From Eubacteriales bacterium (GTDB lineage Bacteria > Bacillota > Clostridia > Lachnospirales > Lachnospiraceae), in NCBI GenBank assembly GCA_030525875.1, contig JAUNDV010000004.1, forward strand, positions 1-64,000: a stretch of 64,000 nt of DNA, in the 5' to 3' direction. A model generated the notes under the pieces. It saw only the letters and a list, made by a program, of their open reading frames with translations, was not told the DNA's origin and did not search any database. The position numbers were made by a program, and so were the translations under genes. Every line of letters starts with the position of its first letter. Positions within the stretch are counted from its first letter, which is position 1. Shown in pieces: positions 43,081 to 53,084 of this stretch.

Positions 43081-45270
43081 ATGGAGACAGTATTTGGTAC
43101 ATTTTCCAAACGTAAAGAAAAGGAATATAGTACATATTCTATGGAACTTTGCGGAAGAACTCTTTCAGTAGATATAGGAAGAGTTGCAGCACAGGCAAAT
43201 GGTGCAGCATTTATGCATTATGGAGACACAACAGTTCTTTCTACAGCAACAGCTTCAAAGGAGCCTAGAGAGGGAATAGATTTCTTCCCACTTAGCGTTG
43301 AATATGAAGAGAAGCTTTATTCTGTAGGAAAGATACCTGGAGGATTCAATAAGAGAGAAGGAAAGGCAAGTGAGCATGCTGTTTTAACATCAAGAGTTAT
43401 CGACAGACCTATGCGCCCTCTTTTCCCAAAGGATTATAGAAATGATGTAACACTCAACAACTTAGTACTTTCAGTTGATCCTGACTGTTCACCTGAAGTT
43501 ACAGCTATGCTTGGTTCATCACTTGCAACAGCTATTTCAGATATTCCTTTTGACGGACCATGTGCAGCAACTATGGTCGGACTTGTGAATGGAGAGTTCG
43601 TTTTCAACCCTACAAATGAAGAAAAGAAGGTTTCAGACCTTTCACTTACAGTTGCATCTACAAGAGAAAAGGTTATCATGATAGAAGCTGGTGCTAACGA
43701 GATATCAGACGAAGTTATGATCGATGCAATCTATAAGGCTCATGAAATAAACCAGCAGATTATAGCATGGATGGATATGATAGTTGCAGATCTTGGCAAA
43801 GAGAAGCATGCATATCAGTCATGTGCTATTCCAGCAGAGCTTTTTGATGCAATCTACGCAGAGGTTCCTCAGGCAGAGATGGAGCTTGCAGTTTTCTGCG
43901 ATGACAAGCAGCAGAGAGATAAAAATATTGACGCTATTACAGACAGACTTAAGGAAAAGTTTGCAGATAATGAAGAGTGGTTAAAGCTTCTTGGTGAAGC
44001 TATCTACCAGTACGAAAAGAAAACTGTACGTAAGATGATCTTAAAGGACAGAAAGAGACCTGATGGAAGAGATATTTCAGAAATCAGACCTCTTGATGCA
44101 GAGATAGATGTTCTTCCAAGAGTTCATGGTTCAGGAATGTTTACAAGAGGACAGACCCAGATCCTTAACATCTGTACTCTTGCACCACTTTCAGATGCCC
44201 AGAAGGTAGATGGCTTAGATTTCAATGTAACACAGAAAAGATATATGCATCACTATAACTTCCCATCATACTCAGTAGGTGAAACAAAGCCTTCAAGAGG
44301 ACCGGGAAGAAGAGAAATAGGACATGGTGCACTTGCAGAGAAGGCACTCATTCCAGTTCTTCCTTCAGAGGATGAATTCCCATATGCTATAAGAACAGTT
44401 TCAGAGACTATGGAGTCAAATGGATCAACTTCACAGGCATCTGTATGTGCTTCATCACTTTCACTTATGGCAGCAGGTGTTCCTATAAAGGCACCAGTAG
44501 CAGGTATCTCATGTGGACTTGTTACAGGCGATACTGATGATGACTATATCGTTCTTACTGATATTCAGGGACTTGAAGATTTCTTTGGAGATATGGACTT
44601 TAAGGTAGCTGGAACAAAGAAGGGTATTACAGCTATCCAGATGGATATCAAGATCCATGGACTTACAAGACCTATAGTAGAGGAAGCTATCAGAAGAACA
44701 CATGAGGCAAGAGTTTATATCATGGATGAGATCATGGCAAAGGCTATAGCTGCTCCAAGAGAAGAGCTTTCAGCTTATGCGCCTAAGATAGTATCCATAA
44801 ATATAGATCCATCTAAAATTGGTGATGTAGTTGGTAAGCAGGGTAAGACCATCAACAAGATAATTGAAGAAACAGGTGTTTCAATCGATATAGATGATGA
44901 TGGAAGAGTATCTGTATGTGGAACTGACAGTGAAAATATCGAGAGAGCTGTTGATATCATAGAAAGCATTGTAAGAGAAATCGAAACAGGCATGATCATC
45001 ACAGGTAAGGTTGTAAATATTTTAAGCTTTGGTGCACAGGTTGAGCTTTCTCCAAACAAGAAGGGACTTATTCATATTTCAAAGCTTGCTGACAGCAGAG
45101 TTGCAAAGGTTGAGGATGTTGTTAAGTTAGGCGATGAAGTTACAGTTAAGGTAATCAAGGTTGATATGAAGGATGGAAAAATCGATCTTTCAATGCGTCC
45201 TTCAGATATAAACGGTACCTGGAAGAAGCATCGTGACCACAAGGATAAGAACGAGATAACAGAGGATTGA
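43081..45270 (+). CDS. pnp: Polyribonucleotide nucleotidyltransferase (PNPase)
   Basis: Phosphorolytic 3'-5' exoribonuclease of mRNA decay. Two RNase PH-type domains (residues about 25-240 and 325-560, with G-G-F-N-K-R-E-G and [14 protein letters not shown]) flank an alpha-helical linker. A KH domain ([11 protein letters not shown]) and an S1 domain (F-G-A-Q-V-E-L-S) follow. The length of 729 residues is normal. rpsO, the usual upstream neighbour, is not here. Confidence 0.96.
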   Translation: METVFGTFSKRKEKEYSTYSMELCGRTLSVDIGRVAAQANGAAFMHYGDTTVLSTATASKEPREGIDFFPLSVEYEEKLYSVGKIPGGFNKREGKASEHAVLTSRVIDRPMRPLFPKDYRNDVTLNNLVLSVDPDCSPEVTAMLGSSLATAISDIPFDGPCAATMVGLVNGEFVFNPTNEEKKVSDLSLTVASTREKVIMIEAGANEISDEVMIDAIYKAHEINQQIIAWMDMIVADLGKEKHAYQSCAIPAELFDAIYAEVPQAEMELAVFCDDKQQRDKNIDAITDRLKEKFADNEEWLKLLGEAIYQYEKKTVRKMILKDRKRPDGRDISEIRPLDAEIDVLPRVHGSGMFTRGQTQILNICTLAPLSDAQKVDGLDFNVTQKRYMHHYNFPSYSVGETKPSRGPGRREIGHGALAEKALIPVLPSEDEFPYAIRTVSETMESNGSTSQASVCASSLSLMAAGVPIKAPVAGISCGLVTGDTDDDYIVLTDIQGLEDFFGDMDFKVAGTKKGITAIQMDIKIHGLTRPIVEEAIRRTHEARVYIMDEIMAKAIAAPREELSAYAPKIVSINIDPSKIGDVVGKQGKTINKIIEETGVSIDIDDDGRVSVCGTDSENIERAVDIIESIVREIETGMIITGKVVNILSFGAQVELSPNKKGLIHISKLADSRVAKVEDVVKLGDEVTVKVIKVDMKDGKIDLSMRPSDINGTWKKHRDHKDKNEITED

Positions 45271-45283
45271 TGGAGGAACAATA

Positions 45284-46729
45284 ATGAAGATTCGTACACG
45301 TTATGCACCGTCTCCAACAGGAAGAATGCATGTAGGTAATCTTCGTACAGCTCTTTATGCTTATCTTATTGCGAAGCATGAGGACGGAGATTTCCTACTT
45401 AGAATAGAAGATACTGATCAGGAGAGAGAAGTAGAAGGAGCTGTTGATATAATTTATCATACAATGCAGGAGACTGGGCTCATACATGATGAGGGACCTG
45501 ACAAGGATAAGGGCTTTGGCCCTTATGTCCAGTCAGAAAGACAGGCTCAGGGAATTTACCTCAAATATGCTAAAGAACTCGTAGAAAAGGGGGAGGCATA
45601 TTACTGTTTCTGTACACCAGAAAGACTTGCATCCTTGAAAACTACAGTTAATGGCGAGGAAATAATGCAGTATGATAAGCATTGCCTTAGTCTTTCTAAA
45701 GAAGAGGTAGAGGCTAATCTTGCTGCAGGGATTCCTTATGTTATAAGACAGAATAATCCAAGAACAGGAACTACAACCTTCCATGACGAGCTTTATGGAG
45801 ATATAACTGTAGACAATTCTGAACTTGACGATATGGTTCTTATAAAGTCAGACGGATTTCCTACATATAATTTTGCCAATGTAGTAGATGATCATCTCAT
45901 GGGTATAACTCATGTAGTAAGAGGAAATGAATATCTTTCTTCAGCACCAAAATACAACAGACTTTATGATGCATTTGGCTGGGATATTCCTGTATATGTT
46001 CATTGCCCTCTGATTACAGATGAAAATCACAAAAAGCTTTCAAAAAGAAGCGGACATTCATCATTTGAAGATCTTTTAGATCAGGGATTTCTTCCAGAGG
46101 CAATAGTTAATTTTGTTGCACTGCTTGGATGGTCACCTGATTCAGATGAGGAGATGTTTACTCTTTCAGAGCTTGTAAAGGAATTTGATTATCATAGAAT
46201 TTCAAAGAGCCCTGCAGTCTTTGACATGGTTAAGTTAAGATGGATGAACGGAGAATATTTCAAGAAAATGGATGAAGATAGATTCTTCGATATAGCTGAG
46301 CCTTATATTAGAGAGGTTATATCAAAGCCACTTGACTTAAGAAAGATTGCTTCAATGGTTAGAACCCGTATAGAGGTTCTTCCTGATATAAAAGGACACA
46401 TTGATTTCTTTGAGGAACTTCCTGAGTATGATATAGCTATGTATACTCACAAGAAGATGAAGACTAATGCTGAGACTTCTTTAAAGGTTCTAAATGAAAC
46501 TTTGGAGCTTCTTCAGAATACAGAGGATTACACAAATGATGCCTTATTTGCCTTACTCAAAAAGTATGCAGATGATAATTCATACAAGACAGGCTATGTA
46601 ATGTGGCCTTTAAGAACAGCTCTTTCAGGTAAGGAAATGACACCTGCAGGAGCAACAGAGATACTTGAAATTCTTGGTAAGGAGGAATCTTTAAAGAGAA
46701 TAAGAAAGGGTATCGAAAAGCTTTCATAA
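45284..46729 (+). CDS. gltX: Glutamate-tRNA ligase
   Basis: Charges tRNA-Glu (and tRNA-Gln where GatCAB is used). The class I motifs are [12 protein letters not shown] (HIGH-type) and K-L-S-K-R-S (KMSKS-type). The length of 481 residues is normal. GGAGG precedes the ATG, and only 13 bases separate it from pnp, so the two are likely cotranscribed. Confidence 0.95.
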   Translation: MKIRTRYAPSPTGRMHVGNLRTALYAYLIAKHEDGDFLLRIEDTDQEREVEGAVDIIYHTMQETGLIHDEGPDKDKGFGPYVQSERQAQGIYLKYAKELVEKGEAYYCFCTPERLASLKTTVNGEEIMQYDKHCLSLSKEEVEANLAAGIPYVIRQNNPRTGTTTFHDELYGDITVDNSELDDMVLIKSDGFPTYNFANVVDDHLMGITHVVRGNEYLSSAPKYNRLYDAFGWDIPVYVHCPLITDENHKKLSKRSGHSSFEDLLDQGFLPEAIVNFVALLGWSPDSDEEMFTLSELVKEFDYHRISKSPAVFDMVKLRWMNGEYFKKMDEDRFFDIAEPYIREVISKPLDLRKIASMVRTRIEVLPDIKGHIDFFEELPEYDIAMYTHKKMKTNAETSLKVLNETLELLQNTEDYTNDALFALLKKYADDNSYKTGYVMWPLRTALSGKEMTPAGATEILEILGKEESLKRIRKGIEKLS

Positions 46730-46735
46730 ATATTT

Positions 46736-46760
46736 TGCCCGGATTGTCATGATCCGGGCA
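46736..46760 (+). terminator. Terminator hairpin after gltX
   Basis: TGCCCGGAT pairs with ATCCGGGCA around a 7-base loop. The following T-tract is poor. Confidence 0.7.
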
Positions 46761-46780
46761 GATTTATCTTATAAAATACT

Positions 46781-46872
46781 TTCTAAATTGATTTCTTAAC
46801 AAAATTAAACTTCAAATTAATTTATTCTAAATGAGCTATATTCTAAATCTTATCATGATTTAAATTCTAAAT
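46781..46872 (+). repeat. Four TTCTAAAT direct repeats upstream of the helicase gene
   Basis: Identical octamers begin at 46781, 46825, 46841 and 46865 in an AT-rich 150-base intergenic region. They could be binding sites or chance in AT-rich DNA. Confidence 0.35.
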
Positions 46873-46910
46873 AATATCAAAACATTTGTAAAATTAAATA
46901 GGAGACAGTA

Positions 46911-48287
46911 GTGAACTGTAAAAAAACTAATAGTTTTAATGAGGCTCAGCAGACAGCAGTTATACACAAAGATGGTCCAATGATGGTTCTTGCAGGACCT
47001 GGAAGTGGAAAAACCTTTGTTCTTGTAGAGCATATAAGTTATTTAACTAAGACGTATGGGATTGATCCTGAAAGTCTGCTTGTAATAACCTTTACAAGAG
47101 AAGCGGCTAAGGAAATGAAAGAAAGGGCAATGAAAAAGGGTGCTGACACGAGGATTACTTTTGGAACCTTTCATTCAGTTTTTTTGAGCATACTTAAGGA
47201 ATACTGTGGATATAAGGTCAGTGATATAGTTGAAAGAAAGTTTTGTATTCAGCTCATGCGCAAAATATTAAATTCTGGAAACTATAAGGGATTTGAAAAT
47301 GCAACTTCAGATATGGCAGAATATGTAATTAATATCATCGGAAGAATGAAAAACGGAGAAGATATTTTCAGTATTATAGAAAATAAAGCTGAAGCAGGTA
47401 CATATATATGCATTTATAAAAAGTATGAATCTGAGATGAGAAAATATAATAAAATAGATTATGATGACATGCTTCTTTTATGCAGGAATCTTCTTGTGGA
47501 AAATAAAAGCATTTTAGCAAAGCTAAGAAATAGATATAAATACTTTCTTATAGATGAATTCCAGGATATAAACGAACTTCAGTTTGAAATAATAAAATTA
47601 ATGTCTTATCCATACAACAATCTGTTCATAGTAGGGGATGACGATCAGAGTATTTATGGCTTTAGAGGTTCACGCCCTGAAATTATGCTTAATTTTGAAA
47701 GTGAATACAGAGATGTTCAAAAGGTAGTATTAAACATAAATTACAGGTCATCGCAGGCAATAGTAGATGCATCGCTTAAGCTTATAGAAAATAATGAAAT
47801 TAGATACAAAAAGCTTTTTAAGGCAGCGAAAAAAGGAGGAAGAGCAGTAAGAATAGAGGGCTTTGCAGACGAAAGAGAAATGCTTGATACACTTTGCAAA
47901 GAACTTATACTTATGCATAATGGAAATATAAAGTATTCGGATTTTGCTGTTTTATACAGAGTAAATAAGAATGCAGTTATACTCACAAAGTATTTAAATG
48001 AATATGCTATCCCTTTTACCCAAAATGAAAAAAATGATGAAAATTTAGCTCTCATGACATTTCATGCTTCAAAGGGACTTGAATTTAATCAGGTTTATAT
48101 TATATTTGCAACAGAGGGAATATGTCCATGGAAATCATCTGTAAGTAAGGCTGAAATAAGCGAGGAAAGACGAATGTTTTATGTTGCAATGACCAGAGCC
48201 AAAGCTCAGCTTCACATTTTTTACACAAAGAAACTTTATAATGCTAAAGTAAAAAAATCGAGATTTATAGATGAAATATTAAGATAA
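46911..48287 (+). CDS. Compact UvrD/PcrA-type superfamily 1 helicase lacking the 2B subdomain
   Basis: ATP-dependent 3'-5' DNA helicase family. All core motifs are present: G-P-G-S-G-K-T (29-35), D-E-F-Q-D (215-219), G-D-D-D-Q-S-I-Y-G-F-R-G-S (242-254), N-Y-R-S-S (277-281), M-T-F-H-A-S-K-G-L-E-F (382-392) and V-A-M-T-R-A (425-430). Only about 12 residues separate the A-I-P-F segment from M-T-F-H-A-S-K-G, where PcrA has the 2B subdomain of about 150 residues. The total of 458 residues is correspondingly short. It starts at a GTG with GGAGAC upstream. Cytoplasmic. Confidence 0.85.
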   Translation: MNCKKTNSFNEAQQTAVIHKDGPMMVLAGPGSGKTFVLVEHISYLTKTYGIDPESLLVITFTREAAKEMKERAMKKGADTRITFGTFHSVFLSILKEYCGYKVSDIVERKFCIQLMRKILNSGNYKGFENATSDMAEYVINIIGRMKNGEDIFSIIENKAEAGTYICIYKKYESEMRKYNKIDYDDMLLLCRNLLVENKSILAKLRNRYKYFLIDEFQDINELQFEIIKLMSYPYNNLFIVGDDDQSIYGFRGSRPEIMLNFESEYRDVQKVVLNINYRSSQAIVDASLKLIENNEIRYKKLFKAAKKGGRAVRIEGFADEREMLDTLCKELILMHNGNIKYSDFAVLYRVNKNAVILTKYLNEYAIPFTQNEKNDENLALMTFHASKGLEFNQVYIIFATEGICPWKSSVSKAEISEERRMFYVAMTRAKAQLHIFYTKKLYNAKVKKSRFIDEILR

Positions 48288-48334
48288 TTAATAATAGCTT
48301 ATACGAGCTTAGCTTTAGTCAGGAGGCATTTATT

Positions 48335-49006
48335 ATGGAAGATATAAAAATACTTGTTGTAGATGATGAAGAAAGAATGAGAAAGCTTATAAAGGACTTT
48401 CTAAGTATCAGAGGCTTTAATGTTATAGAGGCAGGGGATGGAGAGCAGGCTGTTGAAATTTTTTGCAGGGACAAGGATATAGCCCTTATCATTCTTGATG
48501 TTATGATGCCAAAGATGAATGGATGGGAAGTTGTAAAAACTATAAGGAAAATATCAAATCTTCCTATAATAATGCTTACGGCAAGAGGAGAGGAGCAGGA
48601 TGAGCTCCAAGGATTTAAGCTTGGCGTTGATGAATATATTTCCAAGCCATTTTCACCTAAGATTCTTACTGCCAGAGTTGATGCAATATTAAGAAGAACA
48701 CATCAAAAGGATACAGATATTATTAAGGCTGGAAGAATAGAAATCAATCATGGCGCACATCAGGTAAAGGTAGATGGAAAGGAAGTTGATTTAAGTTTTA
48801 AGGAATTTGAGCTTTTAGACTATTTTGTGCAAAACAAAAACCTTGCACTTAGCAGAGAAAAAATACTTAATAATGTATGGAATTATGATTACTTCGGAGA
48901 TGCAAGAACAATAGACACACATGTAAAGAAGCTTAGAGCAAAACTTGGCGATGCCGGAGATCAGATAAAAACGATCTGGGGCATGGGATATAAATTTGAA
49001 GCATAG
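48335..49006 (+). CDS. OmpR/PhoB-family response regulator
   Basis: Two-component DNA-binding regulator, 223 residues. The receiver domain has the acidic pair at Asp10-Asp11, the phosphoacceptor Asp55 (L-I-I-L-D-V-M-M-P) and Lys104. The C-terminal winged helix carries S-F-K-E-F-E-L-L-D-Y and D-A-R-T-I-D-T-H-V-K-K-L-R. GTCAGGAGGCATTTATT precedes the ATG. It is 19 bases upstream of its kinase. The stimulus is not evident. Confidence 0.93.
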   Translation: MEDIKILVVDDEERMRKLIKDFLSIRGFNVIEAGDGEQAVEIFCRDKDIALIILDVMMPKMNGWEVVKTIRKISNLPIIMLTARGEEQDELQGFKLGVDEYISKPFSPKILTARVDAILRRTHQKDTDIIKAGRIEINHGAHQVKVDGKEVDLSFKEFELLDYFVQNKNLALSREKILNNVWNYDYFGDARTIDTHVKKLRAKLGDAGDQIKTIWGMGYKFEA

Positions 49007-49025
49007 TTTTTTGTAAAGGATAAAT

Positions 49026-50666
49026 ATGAAAAATATAAAATGTTCTATCAGAAGCAGGCTTACATTAACGTTCCTGGGAATAATGACACTTATGCTCACT
49101 ATTATGTATGGTGTAAATACATATTTTCTTGAAAAGTATTATTTTAATGAAAAGGTAGAAGAGCTTGAAGCTGCATATGCTACTGTGGATAAAATTGTAA
49201 GTGAGGCAGAACAGGATGGAGAAACTATTATAAGTAAGATAAATAAGCTTTTTGGACAGAATTACACAGATTCTCCGGATATAAAAACATTTAGAGCGCT
49301 AAATGATCAGTCCAATATAAATGTTGTCCTTATAGACCAGTACGATAATGCGCTTATTTCTACGAGCCGTGAAGGCGACTGGCTTGCCAAGAAACTTAGA
49401 TTTTATCTTTCAAATAAAAATGCGATAGCAGATGGAGAATATCCAAATATAGGCCTTCCTGTAGACCCGTATTCTAATGAGCAGGAGGGACTTCCAAATG
49501 ATGAGGAGTTCTTTCCGGAAACGATAGATGAGCATGAAAATTATATAATACAGAAGAGTTTTGATAACAGAAGCAAGACACATTATCTTGAGAGCTGGGG
49601 ATATTTTTCAGATGGAAAAACAAAATTTATAATGTCAATGCCTGTAGCGACTATACATGATAGTGTGGCTATTACAAATCGTTTTCTTTTGTTCGTAGGA
49701 ATAATGGTTCTTATTGGGGGAGGTATTTTTATTTTCCTTGCAAGCAGTGCTGTGACAAGACCTATCAATAAGCTTGCAGCTATATCTGAAAGGATGACGA
49801 AGCTGGATTTTGGTGCAAAATATGAAGGAAATTCACAGGATGAAATTGGCACACTCGGAAATAGTATGAACGTGATGTCGGAAAAGCTTGAGAAAACCAT
49901 AGCAGAACTGAAAACAGCAAATAACAGCCTGAAAAAGGATATAAATGAAAAGACAAAAATAGATGAGATGCGCAAAGAATTTATTGCAAATGTATCTCAT
50001 GAGCTTAAGACTCCTATAGCTCTTATTGAAGGCTATGCTGAAGGACTGATGGAAGGAATGGCTGAGGATAAGGACAGCAGGGATTATTACTGTAATGTAA
50101 TAATGGACGAGGCCATTAAAATGAATAAGATGGTTAAACAGCTTACAAGTCTTAATGATCTTGAAATCGGAAAAGATAAAACTGAGTTTAGCTGTTTTGA
50201 TCTTTCCAAGCTAATACAGTCAATGATAGAGACCTATAAGCTTAAATTTGAAGAAATGGATATAAAAGCCGAGCTTAGATTTAAAGATAATATAAAAGTA
50301 TGGGCTGATGAGTTTAAGATAGAAGCAGTTCTTACGAATTATATTACAAATGCAATCAATCATATAGACGGCGAAAGAAAGATAATAATCTCTGCTGATA
50401 TTAAACAGGAAGAAGATAAGGAAATCGTATTTGTAAGTGTATATAATGACGGAGAGCGTATACCTGATACTGAACTTGATAAAATATGGGATAAGTTTTA
50501 TAAGGTTGATAAAGCCAGAACCAGAGCTTATGGTGGAAGTGGAATAGGACTTAGTATTGTAAAGGCAATACTCGAGTCTCATGGACAAAGCTATGGTGTG
50601 AAAAATGAAGAGACTGGAGTGAGCTTTTATTTTACACTGGAATCAGCCTGTAACAGTACGGAATAA
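49026..50666 (+). CDS. Sensor histidine kinase
   Basis: Membrane kinase of 546 residues paired with the preceding regulator. A first membrane helix (about 11-32), an extracellular sensor region of about 185 residues and a second helix (219-241) are followed by a HAMP domain. The dimerisation domain has His325 (N-V-S-H-E-L-K-T-P). The ATPase domain has G-G-S-G-I-G-L-S-I-V. The extracellular part shows no recognisable sensor motif. A PhoP-like box in this window (60883-60911) raises but does not prove a phosphate role. Confidence 0.92.
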   Translation: MKNIKCSIRSRLTLTFLGIMTLMLTIMYGVNTYFLEKYYFNEKVEELEAAYATVDKIVSEAEQDGETIISKINKLFGQNYTDSPDIKTFRALNDQSNINVVLIDQYDNALISTSREGDWLAKKLRFYLSNKNAIADGEYPNIGLPVDPYSNEQEGLPNDEEFFPETIDEHENYIIQKSFDNRSKTHYLESWGYFSDGKTKFIMSMPVATIHDSVAITNRFLLFVGIMVLIGGGIFIFLASSAVTRPINKLAAISERMTKLDFGAKYEGNSQDEIGTLGNSMNVMSEKLEKTIAELKTANNSLKKDINEKTKIDEMRKEFIANVSHELKTPIALIEGYAEGLMEGMAEDKDSRDYYCNVIMDEAIKMNKMVKQLTSLNDLEIGKDKTEFSCFDLSKLIQSMIETYKLKFEEMDIKAELRFKDNIKVWADEFKIEAVLTNYITNAINHIDGERKIIISADIKQEEDKEIVFVSVYNDGERIPDTELDKIWDKFYKVDKARTRAYGGSGIGLSIVKAILESHGQSYGVKNEETGVSFYFTLESACNSTE

Positions 50667-50705
50667 GTCCGACTAAAAGAAAATTAAAAAAAATAAAAAA
50701 AGTGC

Positions 50706-50737
50706 TTGACCTTTTATGGCATACGTGATAATATAAT
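50706..50737 (+). promoter_or_regulatory. Promoter of tRNA-Pro
   Basis: TTGACC at 50706-50711, with overlapping -10 candidates TAATAT (50729-50734, 17-base spacer) and TATAAT (50732-50737). Confidence 0.55.
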
Positions 50738-50801
50738 CAACGTTGCAGGGACAAAGAAAAAAACAGCAACAAAAGCCCAACCCTAAAGGCGATTTTTTAA
50801 T

Positions 50802-50875
50802 CGGGGTGTGGCTCAGTTTGGTAGAGCACTTGATTTGGGATCAAGGGGTCGCAGGTTCGAATCCTGTCACCCCGA
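50802..50875 (+). tRNA. tRNA-Pro (anticodon TGG)
   Basis: A 74-base cloverleaf. The acceptor stem pairs CGGGGTG with CACCCCG, discriminator A. The anticodon stem is CTTGA/TCAAG with loop TTTGGGA, anticodon TGG. The T arm contains GGTTCGAATCC. CCA is not encoded. Own promoter and terminator. Confidence 0.94.
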
Positions 50876-50887
50876 TTAAGAAATCGC

Positions 50888-50921
50888 AAAGACCTCAGTA
50901 CGAAAGTACTGAGGTCTTTTA
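50888..50921 (+). terminator. Terminator of tRNA-Pro
   Basis: AAAGACCTCAGTAC and GTACTGAGGTCTTT pair perfectly across a GAAA tetraloop, ending in TTTT. It is the strongest terminator in the window. Confidence 0.9.
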
Positions 50922-51041
50922 CGTTATCAGAAAAAGCATTGTTTTGAAATAAATGGTACTTCATAAGAAAAATTAAACACAACTAAGCAAGTTTGCTCCA
51001 TCTACGGCTTTTATATTGTAAGTAAAATGAAAATGTGTTAT

Positions 51042-51047
51042 TATAAT
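51042..51047 (+). promoter_or_regulatory. -10 element upstream of the structured RNA
   Basis: TATAAT at 51042-51047. A poor -35, TTGTAA, lies 20 bases upstream (51016-51021). It would start transcription near 51054. Confidence 0.45.
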
Positions 51048-51053
51048 CATAAC

Positions 51054-51230
51054 CTGAGATGTGCGTTTGGTTTATTTAATTACTTCCACAATATGACATA
51101 CGGGATTTCAGCATTGATGATGTGGATGTCGGGCCACCTCGAGTGGATGGCAGAAGCAGTCTCCGAGAAAACCCACCTAGCTATACAGCTGGGAGTCACT
51201 TATAAACTGAAGGCCTCTTGGGCTTTTTTT
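51054..51230 (+). ncRNA. ssrS: Structured non-coding RNA, probably 6S RNA
   Basis: The region is flanked by a -10 box and by a Rho-independent terminator (AAGGCC-TCTTG-GGCTTT then T residues). Ends pair: TTTGGTTTAT (51066-51075) with ATAAACTGAA (51202-51211), ten pairs including G-U. Inside, CCTAGCT (51176-51182) and AGCTGGG (51187-51193) make a hairpin in the 3' strand. A closing stem, a central open region and a length of about 177 bases fit 6S RNA, which sequesters RNA polymerase holoenzyme. An open frame over this region has no ribosome site. Naming it 6S is inference from structure and size. Confidence 0.55.
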
Positions 51231-51255
51231 ATATAAAAAGATTGGAGGTTAATCC

Positions 51256-51696
51256 ATGGAGTATAGAGAGCTTGTGATCAGGGCATTAAAGAAACTCCCG
51301 GATTCTTATGTGCCTTATTCTCATTTTCATGTGGCAGCAGCTCTTCTTAGTGAGGATGACACAGTTTTTGAGGGAATCAATATAGAAAATGCATCATATA
51401 CGCCTACTGTTTGTGCAGAGAGAACTGCATTTTTTAAGGCTGTATCCGAAGGATATAGAAACTTTAAAGCAATAGCTATTGTAGGCTGTAATGAAGATGC
51501 TTTAAGTAGTGATAAATATAAGATAAATTTGGAAATTCCAGCATTTACACCGCCTTGTGGTGTATGCAGGCAGGTAATGAGGGAGTTTGCTTCACCTGAT
51601 GAGTTTGAGATAATACTTGCAAAATCGCCGGATGATTATAAGGTGTACAAGCTTAAGGAGCTACTGCCAGAGAGCTTTGGACCGGAATTTTTATAA
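51256..51696 (+). CDS. cdd: Cytidine deaminase
   Basis: Zinc enzyme deaminating cytidine to uridine in pyrimidine salvage. Zinc ligands are Cys53 in V-C-A-E-R-T-A and Cys101 and Cys104 in P-C-G-V-C. Glu55 is the proton shuttle. The length of 146 residues is normal. TTGGAGG precedes the ATG. The adjacent structured RNA ends 25 bases upstream. Confidence 0.94.
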   Translation: MEYRELVIRALKKLPDSYVPYSHFHVAAALLSEDDTVFEGINIENASYTPTVCAERTAFFKAVSEGYRNFKAIAIVGCNEDALSSDKYKINLEIPAFTPPCGVCRQVMREFASPDEFEIILAKSPDDYKVYKLKELLPESFGPEFL

Positions 51697-51736
51697 ATTA
51701 TTTTGCATAATATGAATATATAAGGAGTTATAAAGT

Positions 51737-52384
51737 ATGGAGAAGAAAAAAGGATTTGGATTATTTGGGGCAGCAGTAGTTGTCGGAGCGGCAGCAGTAG
51801 TTATAAAGTATCTTAAGGATTATACTGATTTTAAGGCAGCGGCTGAGGAAGATTTTCATGATCTTGAGGAAGGAACTACAGAAGTAAAGGAAGCATGCAA
51901 GAGAACCTATTATGCTATTAAGGACAAAGAGGATGTTAAGCAGGCTGCTGGAGAACTCTGTAAGGCCACAGGAGAAGTTGCAAAGGATGCAGGAACTCTT
52001 TGTTACAAGGCAGGGGTTACAACAGTTCAGGCTGTTAAGGATATGAAGGACAGATATGATGAGGATCCTGTTGGTGTTAAGTCTGAGGTTATTAGCAATC
52101 TGAAGGATATGGGTGCAGATGTTTCAAAGAAGATTTCTGACGTTGCACTTATGGCACATGACAAGCTAAGAGAAGATACAGAAGAATGTGATGCTGAATG
52201 TGCAGATATAGAAGAAGCTGTTGAGGAAGATATGGCAGAAGAAGCAGCTGAGACAGCAGAGGATGATGCAGAGCCTGAGGATTCAGTTGAATCAGCAGAG
52301 GATAAGGCGGAAACTGTAGATAATGAAGCTGCAGAGTCAGAGTGTAACGAAGAAGCTTCATCAGAGGATGAGAAGAAAGACTGA
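51737..52384 (+). CDS. Membrane-anchored acidic helical protein, unknown function
   Basis: A 215-residue protein. One hydrophobic N-terminal segment (about residues 7-25) is followed by an extended helical region with Lys/Glu heptad-like pattern. The C-terminal 70 residues are almost only Glu, Asp and Ala. YtxH-like stress proteins share this layout, but I cannot confirm membership. It lies 40 bases after cdd with AAGGAG upstream and ends in a terminator. Confidence 0.55.
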   Translation: MEKKKGFGLFGAAVVVGAAAVVIKYLKDYTDFKAAAEEDFHDLEEGTTEVKEACKRTYYAIKDKEDVKQAAGELCKATGEVAKDAGTLCYKAGVTTVQAVKDMKDRYDEDPVGVKSEVISNLKDMGADVSKKISDVALMAHDKLREDTEECDAECADIEEAVEEDMAEEAAETAEDDAEPEDSVESAEDKAETVDNEAAESECNEEASSEDEKKD

Positions 52385-52399
52385 TATCAATATTTAATA

Positions 52400-52432
52400 A
52401 AAGGCTCATGGCGGGATGCCATGGGCCTTTTT
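52400..52432 (+). terminator. Terminator after the acidic protein gene
   Basis: AAAGGCTCATGGC and GCCATGGGCCTTT pair (one G-U) across GGGAT, followed by TT. Confidence 0.75.
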
Positions 52433-52498
52433 AAAGCTGTTACGCAGAAAACAAGATTGCTGTAGCTTTAAAATGTTTGATTAGCGTAGCAGATTAGC

Positions 52499-53014
52499 TT
52501 AATATTGTTTAATTGTGTCATTTTCACTGTCGCCTGTTTTTTCAAGTTTTCTGATAATAACATCGTAAGAGTAGTTTTCATTTACCTTGACTGTGACGGT
52601 GTCGCCTACCTTATGTCCAATAAGAGCTTTTCCCATAGGAGATTCATTTGAAATGAGATTCTTCTGGGAATCACTTCTGATGGAGGTGACAATTCTGTAA
52701 GTAGCTTCTTCATCATCCTCTTCAAAATATATAGTAACAGTATTATTTATGCCAACTTCGTCATCAGCAGAAGCATCAGATATGATATTTGCTGTTCTGA
52801 GCATTCTCTCAAGATACCTGATCCTGCTATTATTGATATTATTATCCCTTTTTGCAGCATAGTATTCAAAATTCTCTGAGAGATCGCCCATGGCTCTGGC
52901 TTCTTTGAGTGCTTTAAGAGCTGCCGGTCTAACGACTGTTTTTCTGTGATTTATTTCTTCCTCTATTTTTTTTACATCCGTTTCAGTTAGCTGTTCGCCT
53001 ATACCATATTTCAT
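52499..53014 (-). CDS. greA: Transcription elongation factor GreA
   Basis: Rescues backtracked RNA polymerase by stimulating transcript cleavage. The N-terminal coiled coil includes the catalytic acidic tip (M-G-D-L-S-E-N-F-E-Y). The C-terminal domain has S-P-M-G-K-A-L-I-G-H-K-V-G-D. I prefer the ATG at 53014, because AAGGA lies 8 bases before it; the ATG at 53023 overlaps this site. About 171 residues, slightly longer than usual because of an acidic insert near residue 105 and a C-terminal extension. Confidence 0.9.
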   Translation of the reverse strand: MKYGIGEQLTETDVKKIEEEINHRKTVVRPAALKALKEARAMGDLSENFEYYAAKRDNNINNSRIRYLERMLRTANIISDASADDEVGINNTVTIYFEEDDEEATYRIVTSIRSDSQKNLISNESPMGKALIGHKVGDTVTVKVNENYSYDVIIRKLEKTGDSENDTIKQY

Positions 53015-53055
53015 TGTGTTCATCCTTAATTATCTTAACCTTTAATAATTATTGC

Positions 53056-53084
53056 TTGTTTAAATATTCAATTTAGATTATACT
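53056..53084 (+). promoter_or_regulatory. Promoter of brnQ
   Basis: TTGTTT (53056-53061) and TATACT (53079-53084) with a 17-base spacer. Confidence 0.6.

Noticed and set aside
50743..50952. Open frame overlapping tRNA-Pro
   Set aside because: It runs through the whole tRNA and its terminator; a chance frame.
51027..51236. Open frame of 69 codons across the structured RNA
   Set aside because: No ribosome site, unusual residue content, and the region has its own -10 box, closing stem and terminator of an RNA gene.
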